Source of the DNA: Sipunculus nudus
Taxonomy: Eukaryota > Annelida > Sipuncula > Golfingiida > Sipunculidae
Length of the DNA: 64,000 nt
Direction of reading: 5' to 3'
Assembly (NCBI GenBank): GCA_026874595.1
Contig: CM049322.1
Coordinates: 6,373,900 to 6,437,899, forward strand
The translations under genes and the position numbers were made by a program. The notes under the pieces were generated by a model. It was not told where the DNA came from, did not search any database, and saw only the letters and a program-made list of their open reading frames with translations. Shown here piece by piece: positions 37,401 to 50,009 of this stretch; positions within the stretch are counted from its first letter, which is position 1, and the number at the start of each line of letters is the position of its first letter.

Positions 37401-40400
37401 TAGAAAGGTTATTCAGGCTGTCAAGCAATCATTGCGAAAAATTAGGACAGGAAATACTGAAAAAGTAGGACAAATTAACAAAATAGGGTTATCCTGGATA
37501 CAGACATTGCTTAGGGTCATCCTGGATACTGACCATACCTGGGGTCAATTCTGAATTGAATTGGAATTGTAGGAAAAACTGAATGAATTGGAATTGAACT
37601 GAAAAAAAAAGTTAAATTTAAAAGGATTGGAATTGAATTGGAACTGCACTTTTCAGGCTACAATTAATTGATCTTAATTGATAAAAAAGGTTCCAACTCT
37701 CATATTTTCCAAAGTTTCGCTCATTGGAAGTTGCTCAAGATTAGTTTTAAAATCAGACTTGCAGCAGTTGGTTAAAGTCAAAACAAATCCTTCTCATGGA
37801 TGACACAAGTATCATGATAACAGAAATGCTTCTTTAACACTTTTCCTGAATTGTTTGTATCTGCAGTTTCAACACATATGGGATAATTTAAAATAACAAT
37901 ATGATGTATTGTAACAGAAATTTTCAGCTTATCAAAGTAATAGTAATAATGATATATATATATATAAAACTGAGCTATAACAGTTATGATAATAGAAGAC
38001 AAAGTATTAGTATAAGCAGTTTATCTGATCTTAAGGAACAATTGCCCAGTAAAACTAGTAAAAACTAAAACCTGTCTGTCTTCTTTGCTAAGAATTATTT
38101 GAATTAAATTGGAATTGATATTTTTCTCCAGCACATTGAATTGAATTGGAATAGAAGTTTTATAAAAGTTATTGAATTGGAATTGAAAAATTTTAATTGA
38201 CCCCCAGGTCTGATACTGACATTGCCTGGAAGGGTTATCCTGGATACTGACATTGTGTATATGTAACGGTTATCCTGGATACTGACTTGTAGATGTGCCA
38301 GGGAGATGAAGGTCGCTGCAGCCTCTGGTTTTTCTGCCAAAACATCAACATCTCCTGTGATGCGGAAGGTTTTGCTTTCTTCTGCCAGTACGGCCTAATC
38401 TCGTCGTACGATGTGCTGGACATAGGGACACTGAAAGAAAGTAGGACACATGAACATGGTAATCTATGATTGAAGCATCATACCTGACACTGAACTTTAA
38501 TTTGGTATAAGCCTATGTGAGTAATAGTGATTGTATCAAACATTCTGCACATTGCATGAAAAAAAATATTATCAGAGAATCACTACATGTCAAAACATGT
38601 CTAATTAGTCTAATTAGTCACACTACAGGTACACATCAGGGTTCTGTTATGCCCCTCCCTGTTGGTCAGCCCTCAACCAATCAGCAGTCAGGACACATCT
38701 TCCTCTTCATCAGCTGAATTATTTTAAGCCCATTCCCCAACCTCCTTTTTATGTAACCATAAATTTTACAAACTAGGTGTGACTGCAAATTACAATTTTG
38801 GTGTGATTACAATTTTCAATTTTGGTGTGATTACAAATTACAATTTTGGTGTGATTACAAATTACAATTTTGGTGTGAATACAAATCACAATTTCAGTGT
38901 GTTTACAAGTTACTGTTTTTTTCATGTACTTATTTGGGGCTCATTTTCCTTCAATCAAGCATCTGTTTAAGTATAAAACATGGGTAGATTTTTGTGAATA
39001 TGTTTGTAATACAGAAATCCAGATAAAACACATGGACTTACTTTCTCCAGTTCACCTGTTTTCACTGATCAAGCCTGGGGCAAGTTTATTTCCATTGTGC
39101 ACAGGAGTAAGCAATTTTTTTAAAATCAAATACTGGCAGATATTTATTTCAAGGAAGAAACATTTCTGGGCATACATCCTGGTAGGTAAATGGGTATGTT
39201 AACAAATAGTGCTGTTCATCTAAGAATACTGTTCAGTATTTGTTGTAAGGCAACAACTACCCATGAAATTCAGCTTTTTTAAGCATATCACAATACAACT
39301 CTGAGAATAACACATTGCGACCTAAATATTAAACAGAATCACAGTCAATCCTAATATTCGAGATGTCTAAAATTTCTTTAAAATGTTGCTCTCTTACCAG
39401 AAACGGGTGATGCTCACGGTCTGACGTGGCAACGCCAACTGCGCTCCAATTCTGAAAAACATAAATATGGAAATTAGTGATAGGAACTGGCTGTAAAATC
39501 AAGTATTCCATGGAGGAACGTCATGTCCAGCTGTACCAGTCCATTGACATGAACTACGCAACAGGATTGCAAAGTAAATCCTTTTAAGAATATTATTAGT
39601 ATATCTTTTCACAAAATTGGTTGACCATCTGCAAATATGTGTTAGGACGGTAATTGTGTATTTTAGAGTTTTTTTTCTGGCATATTAAACAATCTTTGCA
39701 AAGTAAATCCTTTTAAGAATATTATTAGTATATCTTTTCACAAAATTGGCGGACCATCTGCAAATATGTGTTAGGACGGTAATTGTGTATTTTAGAGTTT
39801 TTTTCTGGCATATTAAACAATCTTTGACACAAATTTTTTAACAAAAGTAATATACTGTTATATACTGGATATGTATACTTTTAGAAAAAGAAGGGTTTTA
39901 CAATGAAGACTGGTGTTGTTTGAGAGTCATTGTTCTGGTTCTGGCTAATATTCGGCAGAACCCCCATTCTTTTGGGCATCACACCAACGGGAGAGTGCGC
40001 GATTACGATTTTTGCACAGGTACTAACCGGTTCTTGAATTGTGTTTCTGAACTGGCTGACACTACGGTCTGTGGTAGAGAATTCCTCTCTATGATTTTCC
40101 GTGTAGCTACACCTCGTGAGGGTCTATTTGTAAATGTAATGTCAATTGAAGCTGCCAGCACCTCCACCGTTTTGTTGAGTATTTTATACATCAATGGTAG
40201 CCCTTGATTTCACCTCCTGACTTGTAAGGAATCTAACTTTAAATCATCTAATAAGGATGTAACACTGGCCTTAGGTGAATATGTAGATGTTATCCACCAG
40301 ACTGCTTGACACTGAATTCGCTCGAGTTTGTCCGAATCTGAATTTCAGAATTTTTCAGAATTTCTTATGTTGGTCCCATATAGCTGAGGCACATTCCATG

Positions 40401-42695
40401 CTTGAACGGACATGAGAAATATATGCTAATTTTTTGCATTCCCTGGGGGCTCCCCTTAGGTTCCGTCTAATGAAGCTCAATTTGCGAGCTGCTTTGTTGA
40501 TTGCCTAGTCCACATGTGGAGACCATTTAAGGTCTTGATTTAGATGCACCACAAGGTATATTTCACTTGTAAATGAAGATAATACAGTGCACATATGTCA
40601 TAGGAGTGTAAAAGGCTCCTTGATGAGCGTGACATATGCATCATATAACACTTAGATGCATTAAATACCATGCCCCATGTAGTTGCCCACTCCTCTAATC
40701 TATTGAGGTCCTGTTGCAATGTAATCTGATCCTCGAATTTAGATATAATTCAGTATATTAGAGCATCATCAGCAAATAATCTGATGGTAGTTCCAGGGTC
40801 TACCACTGATGGTAGATCATTTAGATGTATTAGAACTAGTAGAGGACCTAGTACCATTCCTTGTGGTTCCCCTGAGGTGACATCTGTGTAACCTGAGTGT
40901 ACACCATCACAGATTACAAGTTGTCGTTGGTGCGCAAGGAACAATCTTATCCATTGTAGTATATTACCTTCCAGTCCATAAAGCCCAAGTTTATTCAAAA
41001 GATGTTTATTTAATACAAGAAAGCTTTGCTGAAATCAAGTATTCTGACATGTAATTGTTGTCCATTATCACATGAATCTAGCAAGTTATGAGTAGAAAGT
41101 AGTAATTGAGTTTCACATGAGTGACCATGCAGATCTGAAACCGTGATTTGCCGGTGTCAGTATGCCATGTTTATCAAGGTGACCACTTATATGGGAGCAA
41201 ATTACATACATTTCCATTAGCTTGCATACTATGCATGTTAATGAGACTAGTCTATAATTTTCTGGATTGTTTCTTGCACCCTTTTTAAAAACTGGCATTA
41301 TCCAAGCATCTTTCCATGCTTTCGGTAGCATACCAGTGGACAGTGACTGACATATCTAGAGTTACAACTGGAGATATTTCAGTTGCAAGCCCTTTCAATA
41401 GGCATGTAGAAATTCCGCCCTGCCTGAAAGACTTATTTGGGTTTAAATTATTTAAGAGTTTGAGAATACCTGGTTCTGTAACATCATACTAACATGCAGG
41501 GGCTCAATAGGTGGGTACTGCCGACCCTCCAGTCCAGTATCCAGTGTGTCAGGGTGGTCCTCTGTGAATACCTAACTAAATTGTTTACTGGGTAACTCGG
41601 CTTTTATATTTGCATCAGAGTATAGTTTGTTTGCATCTCTTAATGTAGAAAAGTCCTGGTTGTCCTGCCTCTGACAATGGATGTATCGCCAGAAGGATTT
41701 TTGCTCCCCATCTTTTAGCCCCTGCATCAAAATACCATTTACGTAATTTGCCAATATGCTCTATTTAATGCCAGATGTGTTTCTTTTTGAAAAATTAGAA
41801 ATTTTGACCAGTAATATTTGTTTTTGTTTTTCTTTGCCTAGGTGTACAATTGTCTCTTCCAAGTTGAAATTATTGGCTCAAAGTTTCATCTCCCACCATA
41901 ATGTAATGCATGACATTGTTGACTTCGCCAAGAAAACAAGCTACTTTTGAGTAATTTTGCTCATTACAAATTAAATATATTAGTTATCAAACTCTAAAAG
42001 CCTTATATATATTTTTGAAGAAGTTTACATTTCTCCAACTTATAGAAAAATTTTTTTCGAAATTATGCGTTAAATATGGATTATGGTAAAATATGAATAA
42101 AAAAAAACTCTAAAAAGTAAAATGCACAATTACTAACTAGGACAAAAGTCATCTGTTAAGAATATATGAAAATATGAAAAAAAAACCTGCGGACAAGGGT
42201 CCCTGGATGGATTTAGTATATGAAAATGCACACCAGGCATTGATTTGAGTTGGCAAATCGAGGAAATAAAATAGTTATAAATTCAATATAAAAAAACTTA
42301 CATTTTAGAACGATAAATATTATAACAAAATTGCAAAACCCGGAAATATGCTTATAAAAGCAGCATCTATTCTTTACTCCTTCAGACTCGATCTTGGATT
42401 TGTATTTGAACTCAGTAATTTGTTCATAACAATGTTAATGTGACTATGTACCGTACACGCTACAGATTGACTATAGTCCGTCCCAGTACCCGTGTCCGCA
42501 TGTTTTTTCGTGATAATTATATTTAAAATATTCTTTAAAAATGCCCTTTGGCCTGAAGCAGATATACAGATATTCCGCCGATTTTGTGTAAAGTTGTTAC
42601 ATATCATGAAAAACGTATTTACTTTGCGACTCTTTTGCGTTATTTTTGCTGAAATACCGTGAATGAAGTCTTCCCGGCACTGCTAGACAGTACAT
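34477..42695 (-). CDS. SDHC: succinate dehydrogenase cytochrome b560 subunit, paralogue A
   Basis: Membrane anchor subunit of mitochondrial complex II; it helps bind heme b and ubiquinone. Minus-strand exons join in phase: 42658-42695, 39398-39451, 38287-38430, 37238-37299, 34972-35135 and 34477-34590, giving 191 residues. The start exon is the least certain: it is chosen because its phase fits and it gives a presequence rich in Arg/Ser with few acids. Family signatures: EMLMFWQKN, RPSSPWHIY, TLSIANRVTG (Ser87, Arg91 at the quinone-site positions), FMFHTLNGIRHLFWDTGRG (His146 is the expected heme ligand) and YQSG. Three hydrophobic spans follow. Exons of 62 and 164 bp equal the vertebrate SDHC exon sizes as I recall them. 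The usual His before Arg91 is Asn90 here. Length is near the family's usual about 170-190. A second SDHC lies 7 kb upstream on the same strand. Confidence 0.88.
36521..36830 (+). mobile_element. tRNA-derived SINE in SDHC-A intron
   Basis: A tRNA-like head carries an A box (tggctcag...gtagagcac, with the D-loop G tract expanded to about 13 G) and a B box (gatttcgaatctc). A tail with 'cagcccccaccaagggtgagc' and 'ggcctggttaatgcca' follows. It is a Pol III-type short retroposon sitting antisense to SDHC. Confidence 0.75.
38779..38912. repeat. 24-bp tandem repeat, about five copies
   Basis: 'ggtgtgattacaaattacaatttt' repeated with small changes inside an SDHC-A intron. Because 24 is divisible by three it gives a repetitive NFGVITNY frame, which is not thought to be a gene. 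Confidence 0.9.
39569..39830. repeat. 129-bp tandem duplication
   Basis: 'aaagtaaatccttttaagaa' starts at 39571 and 39700. The two copies are nearly identical over about 129 bp, implying a recent duplication, within SDHC-A intron 1. Confidence 0.9.
39985..41760 (-). mobile_element. decayed non-LTR retrotransposon (jockey/CR1-like), reverse transcriptase part
   Basis: Minus-strand fragments in changing frames follow the order of a LINE reverse transcriptase. QKSFWRYIHCQRQDN...LYSDANIKAELPSKQFS (about 41572-41754) is the region before the RT; ...DAWIMPVFKKGARNNPENYR (about 41113-41331) is the fingers; then a GEPQGMVLGPLLVLIHLNDL motif and the catalytic FADDALIY (40750-40998, FADD at about 40757-40780); then a C-terminal region (LPLMYKILNKTVE.., to about 39990). 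Frameshifts and stops break it and the endonuclease part is missing, so it is a dead, 5'-truncated copy. It lies in the first intron of SDHC-A, in the gene's own orientation. Confidence 0.85.
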
Positions 42696-42800
42696 TCCTC
42701 CATGTCACCCTTTCCATGTCTATGGCTGCGTTTGGTGTTTGTTAGACAACAGTGACGTCACAAAGACGTCACAGTGATCGGTCGCACGTCACCATCAATT
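42696..42800 (-). promoter_or_regulatory. CRE-rich promoter region of SDHC paralogue A
   Basis: Within 40 bases are a full palindromic TGACGTCA (42753-42760), a GACGTCAC (42765-42772) and a CACGTCACC (42785-42793), which are CREB/ATF-type sites. They lie 60-100 bases upstream of the proposed SDHC-A start codon. Being palindromic they could serve either strand. Two out-of-frame ATGs lie between them and the proposed start. Confidence 0.5.
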
Positions 42801-45269
42801 GACTGACATCATAAGTTTGACTGGCTTGTTTATTATCAGTTCTTAGGTATGGAATAAGTCGTAAACGCTGTAGCATTTTTTTGTCATATTTTGGATTATT
42901 TGTCTCATATAAAATCAAGGCAAGGTAAGGCATTACTTTTTACGCAGGTAGTCGGCGGAATAGCTCCTGCAACCTTTGAACAAGAAAGGTTTACACTGCT
43001 TTACTTGTATAAAAAATTATCCCGGAAAAACATGCGGACACGGTTACTGGGACGGACTATACTGTCAGCCCATTGAACGGGTCATTGGGTGGCTTCATAT
43101 AACTGATAAAATAAAAATTCCAGTTGAACTTTATGAAAAATCTTTTCAAGTCATCAGTTCCTTGAATTTTTTTCCAGTACCTTTCGTGTTTTTATTTCAT
43201 ACATACCGCAACGTGCTGAGCGCCATTCTGTCTGATATTTGATGCTTTTAGTTTTACGAAAGCTTGAAGAGTGTTTCAAGGCGTTTGTTGGTGGTTCACC
43301 TTCACGTAAGCGACCTTGGAGGGGGATTCCCTGCCGATGAGCGGACAGGTTCAATGAAATATATTAAACCGTGCCCCCCTCCCCCCCCCCCCCCCCCCCC
43401 CGAAAAAAAGAGAGAAACATTTCTAAATGATTTTATTTATCCGCTATAAAAATACGCCACGGATTATCACCTCATATGATTAGTGGATATAACGTCCATA
43501 AGAAATATTTTATTTATCATCAATTACGTCACTAAATTACAGGGATATTAATTAAAACTGACCCACATCATGTTATATTTTTTGTGCACCATCACATATT
43601 AAAAATGTGATATTATAAATATTTATTATATATTTTTATAGATATATACATTTTTAGCTTATCATAATTATATAGTTATTATGTAATTATAAAAAAAAAC
43701 TTTCAATCCATTTTTGTCAGACATATTAACTTATACTAAAGGTTGGGCAACATGTTGCACTTATCATTAAGACTATATGACCAATGACCAATGTACACAC
43801 ATATATACATGTACACATATACTTACATACACCCTCACACACAGAATATTTGTAAATACTATTTTACTGTAGGGGTAATTTTCTCAACTGGGCTTCTCAT
43901 CAAACTTACACAATCATCCACACATACACACTATCATTATCTGCAGGTTATAAACTTTCACACAGACTGAAAATCCTCAAAATTCCCTGGTTTTAAACAA
44001 AGCAGGTAAAGCAATTAAAGTATTTATTTTGCAAATTATTGGTACAGCAAAGCAGTGACAAAACAGTATAAGGCAGGATATACAGAACATAAACTCCTGT
44101 GACCAAGCAGGACAACACAAAGAATTATGGGTACCATAAACTACAAATAAATATTCATTAAACGTTCATTACTAACAAATAACATTAGTAGTTACATCAG
44201 GTACAGGTAATTATCATGTGTACTTTGTTTTCTTTTCATCCACAAGAGGGAGCAGTCAACTGTTCGTCATGGGTCTCTTTACTGTGTCAAAATATAGGGG
44301 TCAAAACAAATTTTATGTATATAATAAATATATAATTGATTTTTTTACAAACTATTTTATGTTCAAGTTTCCTTCATTGAGTGCACATGCAAACTACCCT
44401 TTGTGCAGGATTACTTTTCCTACATGTTTACTTTGACCATAACGTTGAATATATGTTCAAATTTAACAAAAATATTACTCTTCATATCATTATTAAACAA
44501 TGACCCATGAAGTCTTTTCAACAATAAAATATATATTATTTTTTCAAATCAAGTGCACCTTAGGTGCCTATACAAAACCAGCTAAGCGTAAACATTTACA
44601 AACTCCTTCTGCAGTGTTCAACCTCATTCTTTCTGCAAATTGTTCCACTTAACCAATGCTTCCAATATAACAAGTTTGAACCACCAGGGATATTCGCACA
44701 GTCTTATGCATTTCAAACTGATTAGATCTTTAAGACTGAGACGGCACTCACTGGTCAATTCCCTGGTGGCAATGTATGGCAAACCATGTAACTTTAAGCG
44801 TTGGAGCATTGATTAAGTGGGAGGGGAATTACAATGTATGAAATTAAATGTAGTGTGCACATTGCTGAAGGAGTGTAAAACATCAACCAAATACAAAACA
44901 AATGATCAGCTATGTTACACTTATATTGAAAGACCGGTGAGCTATGACACATTGGTGAACCATTAAATGGTTTGGCATGGTCTGGTAAACTAATTGTTTA
45001 AAACATCCTAAACTTATACTACAGACACACAAAGCAAATTCATGGGAAAAATTAATAAAAGCAATGCAGTGTCGCATTAGTATGCAAGCATTCACTGTGA
45101 AGATAGTGCCAGATACAACTAAAATATTCATAAATAATTTATGAAATGCAATTCAAGAAATGGAGATGAAAAGTGCTTGATATTCATATATATGAAATTT
45201 ATATGAAGATTTGTTTCAAATTGATTTAAGAACATGTTATTTGTTTAATCTCAAATCTTCGCATAACAC

Positions 45270-45425
45270 AGATGTAGCATCTAAAAGTGGAGGAAACCCA
45301 AAGTATCAAGGAGAGAACCACTGGAGTCTGACGGGCCACTACAAACCACTCTCATAGCCACGCCAGGGATCACACCTATGTCATCAGTTGAGAGAGCAGA
45401 GCGTTTTACCCCTCAAGTGTTCTCT
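45270..45425 (-). mobile_element. SINE-like sequence with degenerate tRNA head
   Basis: Minus strand: 'tgaggggtaaaacgc' (A box-like), 'ggtgtgatccctgg' (B box-like), then 'ccagtggttctctcc...gggtttcctcc', a tail often seen in animal tRNA-derived SINEs. Confidence 0.5.
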
Positions 45426-47214
45426 TTATATCTTTAAAATTTTAATGATAGATTCAGGAGAAAACTGATCTCTGTAGCAAGCAAAAAAATGCTGAGCATG
45501 TGGAACAGACAGATGTAATCATAAGAGCTCTGGTAACACAGGATATCTGATCTAAAATAAGAATCAAAGTGTTAACCATTATACTGAAAAAAAATAATTT
45601 TCTTGAAAAAAAATTTCTTTCCCCACTCTATAATTTTCTTATTATCAGAAAAAATATCTCATAGTGAGAAAATTTTCTCATGACTGGTGAAAATTTTTCT
45701 TTTGATATGATGTTTTTTTTTCTGATTAGATAATTTTTCATGCTAAAGGAAAGAGATGTCTAATGGCAAGATATGATATCTTAATATTAAATGGATATTA
45801 TTGAGAAAGAATTTTTTATGATATTCTAAGAAAATCTAGATATATTTTCTTGACTTAAAGCATGCTGCCTATAAATCAAGAACAAGGGACCTATGGGTCA
45901 CGACGCTCAGCTGTTATATATGATAAAAAAATATTATTTAGAAATGAGGCACATGCTGGTTTTGTGTGGTAATAAATATCAGCTGTATTATGAGTTGTTG
46001 TTGTTTAGCTTATGTATGATTTTGATAGTACCTTTGGAGACAGGGAAGAGGATTGATTTCATTTATTTTATTAACAAATGGAGTACTACTGTCACACAGA
46101 TTTTGATTTGGCCATATAACTTATAAGCAGAACATATAATATAAGAGTTTAACTATTTATTAAAAAAATTACAAATAATGACCCAAATATAATTGTTATT
46201 AAAAATAATAAGAGAATCATATGATTTTTTAAAATGAAATATAACTGATATGATTATTAAAATAATATTAAAGAATATATTCATGAATGCATTCATGAAT
46301 ACATTTTGAAAGTATTTGCACGAGTATTCATATACTTTCATTTTTACCTGAATTCCCATTCTTTATGCAAGAAATTTTATAATGGAGTACATAATCATAT
46401 TTGTATTTAAATACAATTACAAAGTATTCGCACCATGTCTGGTATTTATTCAGTTTTCACCAAACAATGGTGTTGAGAATCCAGAATATACAAAATTCAC
46501 ACATTTAAATAATGATCATAAGTACCTGGTTTTATGGCTTTTATTTATATTAAAAAATAACTGTAAAAAATTCATTTTGGACTAATTTCACATCAATGTA
46601 CACACTAGACACAGTAGGAATCTAGATTAATATTATCAACTGCATCTTTGTCTATCATTAATTTCCTTCATATAATCCTAAATGATTAGTAATGAATAAT
46701 ATGATTTACTTCTTTATCATTAAATATGAACTGAAAAATGCCATAGGTGACTGCATGGTGTTATTTGGAATATGTGACATTCTACCCTTCGATACAAGAT
46801 TCTTATATCATCAGTAACTGCAAGTTAATTTCCTGTTATTATAAACTAACAAATTCCTTTTCTATTTTTCTTTAATTTGTTATTAAAAACCAATAAAAAT
46901 TTATTAATTTATTGTTTATTGTTATGTTGTTGGTTAAAACTACTAGATGAGTTGGGTTGAACACCTGGATCAACTGTGGCTGGCCATAAGCTGCCTGGAT
47001 TCTCCCCTCAAGCGTGCATAATTTGATGAAAGGTCAACAAGGTCAACATACAAGTGACTCAAGAGGGGCTGGAGAGAGCCAAAGTCTGACAGAGTCTCAT
47101 AAAAAACATTAATAAAAGCTACAATATTTGGCAAATTTCTTTCAGCTTTCTAAACTAAAAAGCTGAAATCCTTATGTGTGCATGATATGAAAATTATATC
47201 AACAGTGCTCACGG

Positions 47215-48530
47215 GAAACAAACGTGCCATGGTCACAGTTGGGCAAAATTTAAGGTACTAATTTTATATTTATACTAATAACTTATAAAATTTGAAAAAT
47301 TCAGAACTAATTTTGGGTATTCAATTGAATCTTGATTAAATAATGTTACATCCCTGACAAAAAAAATCTCTAGCTTCAGCAATGCCCTTGTTAAGGGAGT
47401 AAATATATTTCTTGATTTTTTACAAAGTGCATTATGTTTGGGCCCATAACTTAAAAAAAATACACAATACTGACATCATTTCTGGCATGTGCATATTGAA
47501 TGTATAGAAAAATATGTATATTATATATGATCAAAGTCAGATCAGTGGTTTTGATATTAGACAGTCTTTAAGTGTAACATTGGGTTTTTAATGGAAAAAT
47601 GAAGTTTTTCATTGATATCTCGAAGGAATTAAGTCCTAGTGACCAAATTCTTGGCATGGTAGGGGATTTTGGAGAAATCTAACTGTATGCCAAATTTAAG
47701 GAACTTAGAGCTGAAGCTCGGGAGCTGAGCTCTAGCAAACTGCATAACACTAGCAATATGTGACATGGTGCTTGAAAACTTGAATAAAATCTACAGTTTT
47801 TGATCAACTAGTTTCAAATTTTTGGTGTTAACAGTTGAAATGCTAACAAAAACATGCTGTGAAAATTAAATCCACAGCAGTTACAGCAAAAAAACGTGCC
47901 ATGGTCAAAGTTGGGCAAAATTTAAGGTACCAATTTTTTATTTTTGCTAATATTTTTAAAAATTTAAAAGATTTTGATCTAATTTTGGGTATACAATTTA
48001 ATTTTGATTAATAAAAGTAATATTACTGGAAAAAAAGTGCTTAGCTTTAACAAGTTTTGTGTTAAGTGATAAAATTTCTTTCCTCATTATTTACAAAATG
48101 CATTATGTTTGGGCCCATAACTTTTTTAAATTAAATAATACAGACCTAATTTCTGGCATGTACATAGGAATTATATAGAGGATTATTTATAGGAAATATG
48201 AGGAAAAACAGATGAGTGGTTTTGATATTAGGCAGTCCTAAAGTGTGAAAATTGGTTTTTAATAAAAAATTGAGGTTTTTTCTTAATTTCTCAAAGGAAT
48301 GAAGTCGCAAAGACCCAGTTTTCGGCTTGGTAGGAGATCTTGGGGACATCTAACATTATGCTGAATTTTGGATTCCTAGGTCTTACGGTTTCAAAACGTG
48401 CCACATCTACGGACGGACGGACGGACGGACGGACGGACGGACGGACGGACGGACGGACAGACGGACGGACGACGGACAATGGACCACGACTATAGCTCAG
48501 ATGACTTATAGTCAGCTGAGCTAAAAATGA
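47215..48530. repeat. duplicated repeat (period about 672 bp) ending in (GGAC)n
   Basis: 'aacgtgccatggtca' with 'gttgggcaaaatttaaggta' starts at 47221 and 47893, and each copy runs to 'gcattatgtttgggcccataact' and beyond. The second ends in a (GGAC)n tract at about 48409-48470. The right end 'tagctcagatgacttatagtcagctgagcta' is an imperfect inverted repeat also seen, in part, at 2.5 and 20.05 kb. Confidence 0.75.
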
Positions 48531-49689
48531 TCTTACGGATTTCTTGACAATGGAAAACTTTTCTTTGGACAAGAAATATTATTGTTTCAATAAAAATTAT
48601 TTTTTGACAGTATAGTAAGTAATCTACTGGTAGACAGTATACATACATATATACAAGGGTTAATAATATGTGATTGCATAAAGCTGTCATACTATATACA
48701 TTGCAACAACAGTCACAGTTTAATCTGGCAGAATAAATTTATCAAACATCAAGTTGATAAATAAAAATCAAAACCTGGGCATCCAAATACATCTGTTATT
48801 TGAAAACTTAATCACAACATTTGAAAATATTTTGTTAGATGTTCCTGGTCAATAATTTCAAATGTGTTCAAGAACCTTTTTTTTATCATAATTAGCTTAC
48901 ACATAGTGTATCTATACAATACCCCTTCTTTGTTCTCATGACCCTGGACCAGAAAAAAATTATGATTAAATATATTTCTTTTTCTGTATATCAATTTCAG
49001 CATGAACAATACGAACTGGAGGATATCACTAACTGGTAACGAAATATGAAAGACAGTACAGTTTTCAATTTTTGTTTCTGGATTTCTAACTGGTATGTCA
49101 TAAAATGGAGAGAAATTTGAAAAAAAATATAAAGAAGCAAAACAGACAAGCAGAACACACAAAGCAAAATATCAGATAACAAAATGAAGACTTACTTTGA
49201 GCTGATCACACACTTCATAAAAAAGACTTATCATTAATGATGTTTTAATGTTCTCTCATTCTGGTGAATAATGATATTTCCTAACAAAGACACCAAGATC
49301 CACGGGGACCTTTAAGCACAGTTAAAAATGACAAATTATAATAGAGAGATTATATTTCAACTCTGATGCAAGTCATAACTTTGGTGTTCCGTTCATATCA
49401 CACAACGTATTTATGTCCATTATATCCACATGGGTAATCACAAATATAGCTTTTCCCTATAAAAATTTGATGTACTTCTTAAATCCATCATAACTTTGAA
49501 TATTTTCAATCTCTTGGTGACAAAAACACATATAGTTGCAAAATCTTTGTCAGTCAGATCTGAAAAAAATCCATGATTGCATTATGTAGTACTTATATCA
49601 TGAGCATTCCTTTCTCATCTTTGATAAAATATGTTCCTATTCCGAGTCTGTTCACATATTACATACAATACTTGTGCCACAAGAATCTG

Positions 49690-49747
49690 CACTGAATGAC
49701 TTCGGGTGCACTGAATGACCTCTCCCTCTTTGCACTGGATGACCTTT
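49690..49747 (-). repeat. three 'tgcactgaatgac' repeats after the SDHC-B stop
   Basis: On the plus strand 'tgcactgaatgac' / 'tgcactggatgac' occurs three times within 55 bases, in the proximal 3' UTR of SDHC-B. Similar 'ctgaatgaactcttgac' units occur at 14.7-14.96 kb. Confidence 0.6.
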
Positions 49748-49913
49748 TTACATGTAAGCTGCAGCAGCCAGCCCTGCAGCCAGCAGACCTGATCCGATGG
49801 CAGCCATGAGTCCTGTCCTCATCTGTACTTCAAGCTCCGTCCCCTTTCCAGCATCCCAGCCCTGCAGCAGCAAGAAAGCAAGATTTAACAAATGTGACAG
49901 GAAACAATTTATA

Positions 49914-50009
<96 letters not shown>

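Larger units (their letters stand above)
42900..49690. other. intergenic, repeats only
   Basis: Between the two SDHC genes. Contents: a C-run near 43376-43400; AT-rich unique-looking DNA 43.5-45.2 kb; a SINE-like sequence at 45.27-45.43 kb; a stretch at 45.56-45.86 kb full of 'agaaaattttct'-like motifs; a 'ggacctatgggtcacgacgctcagctg' module at 45.88 kb that recurs at 61.91 kb; and a duplicated repeat at 47.2-48.5 kb. No exon chain or protein motif was recognised on either strand. Confidence 0.6.

Noticed and set aside
40750-41331. Host reverse-transcriptase gene (telomerase-like)
   Set aside because: The fragments follow LINE reverse transcriptase order, are broken by frameshifts and lie in an intron, so this is a dead retrotransposon.
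42891-43242. A gene divergent from SDHC-A sharing the CRE-rich promoter
   Set aside because: The plus-strand frames show no domain and no convincing exon chain; only a donor-like GTAAGG near 42926 was seen.
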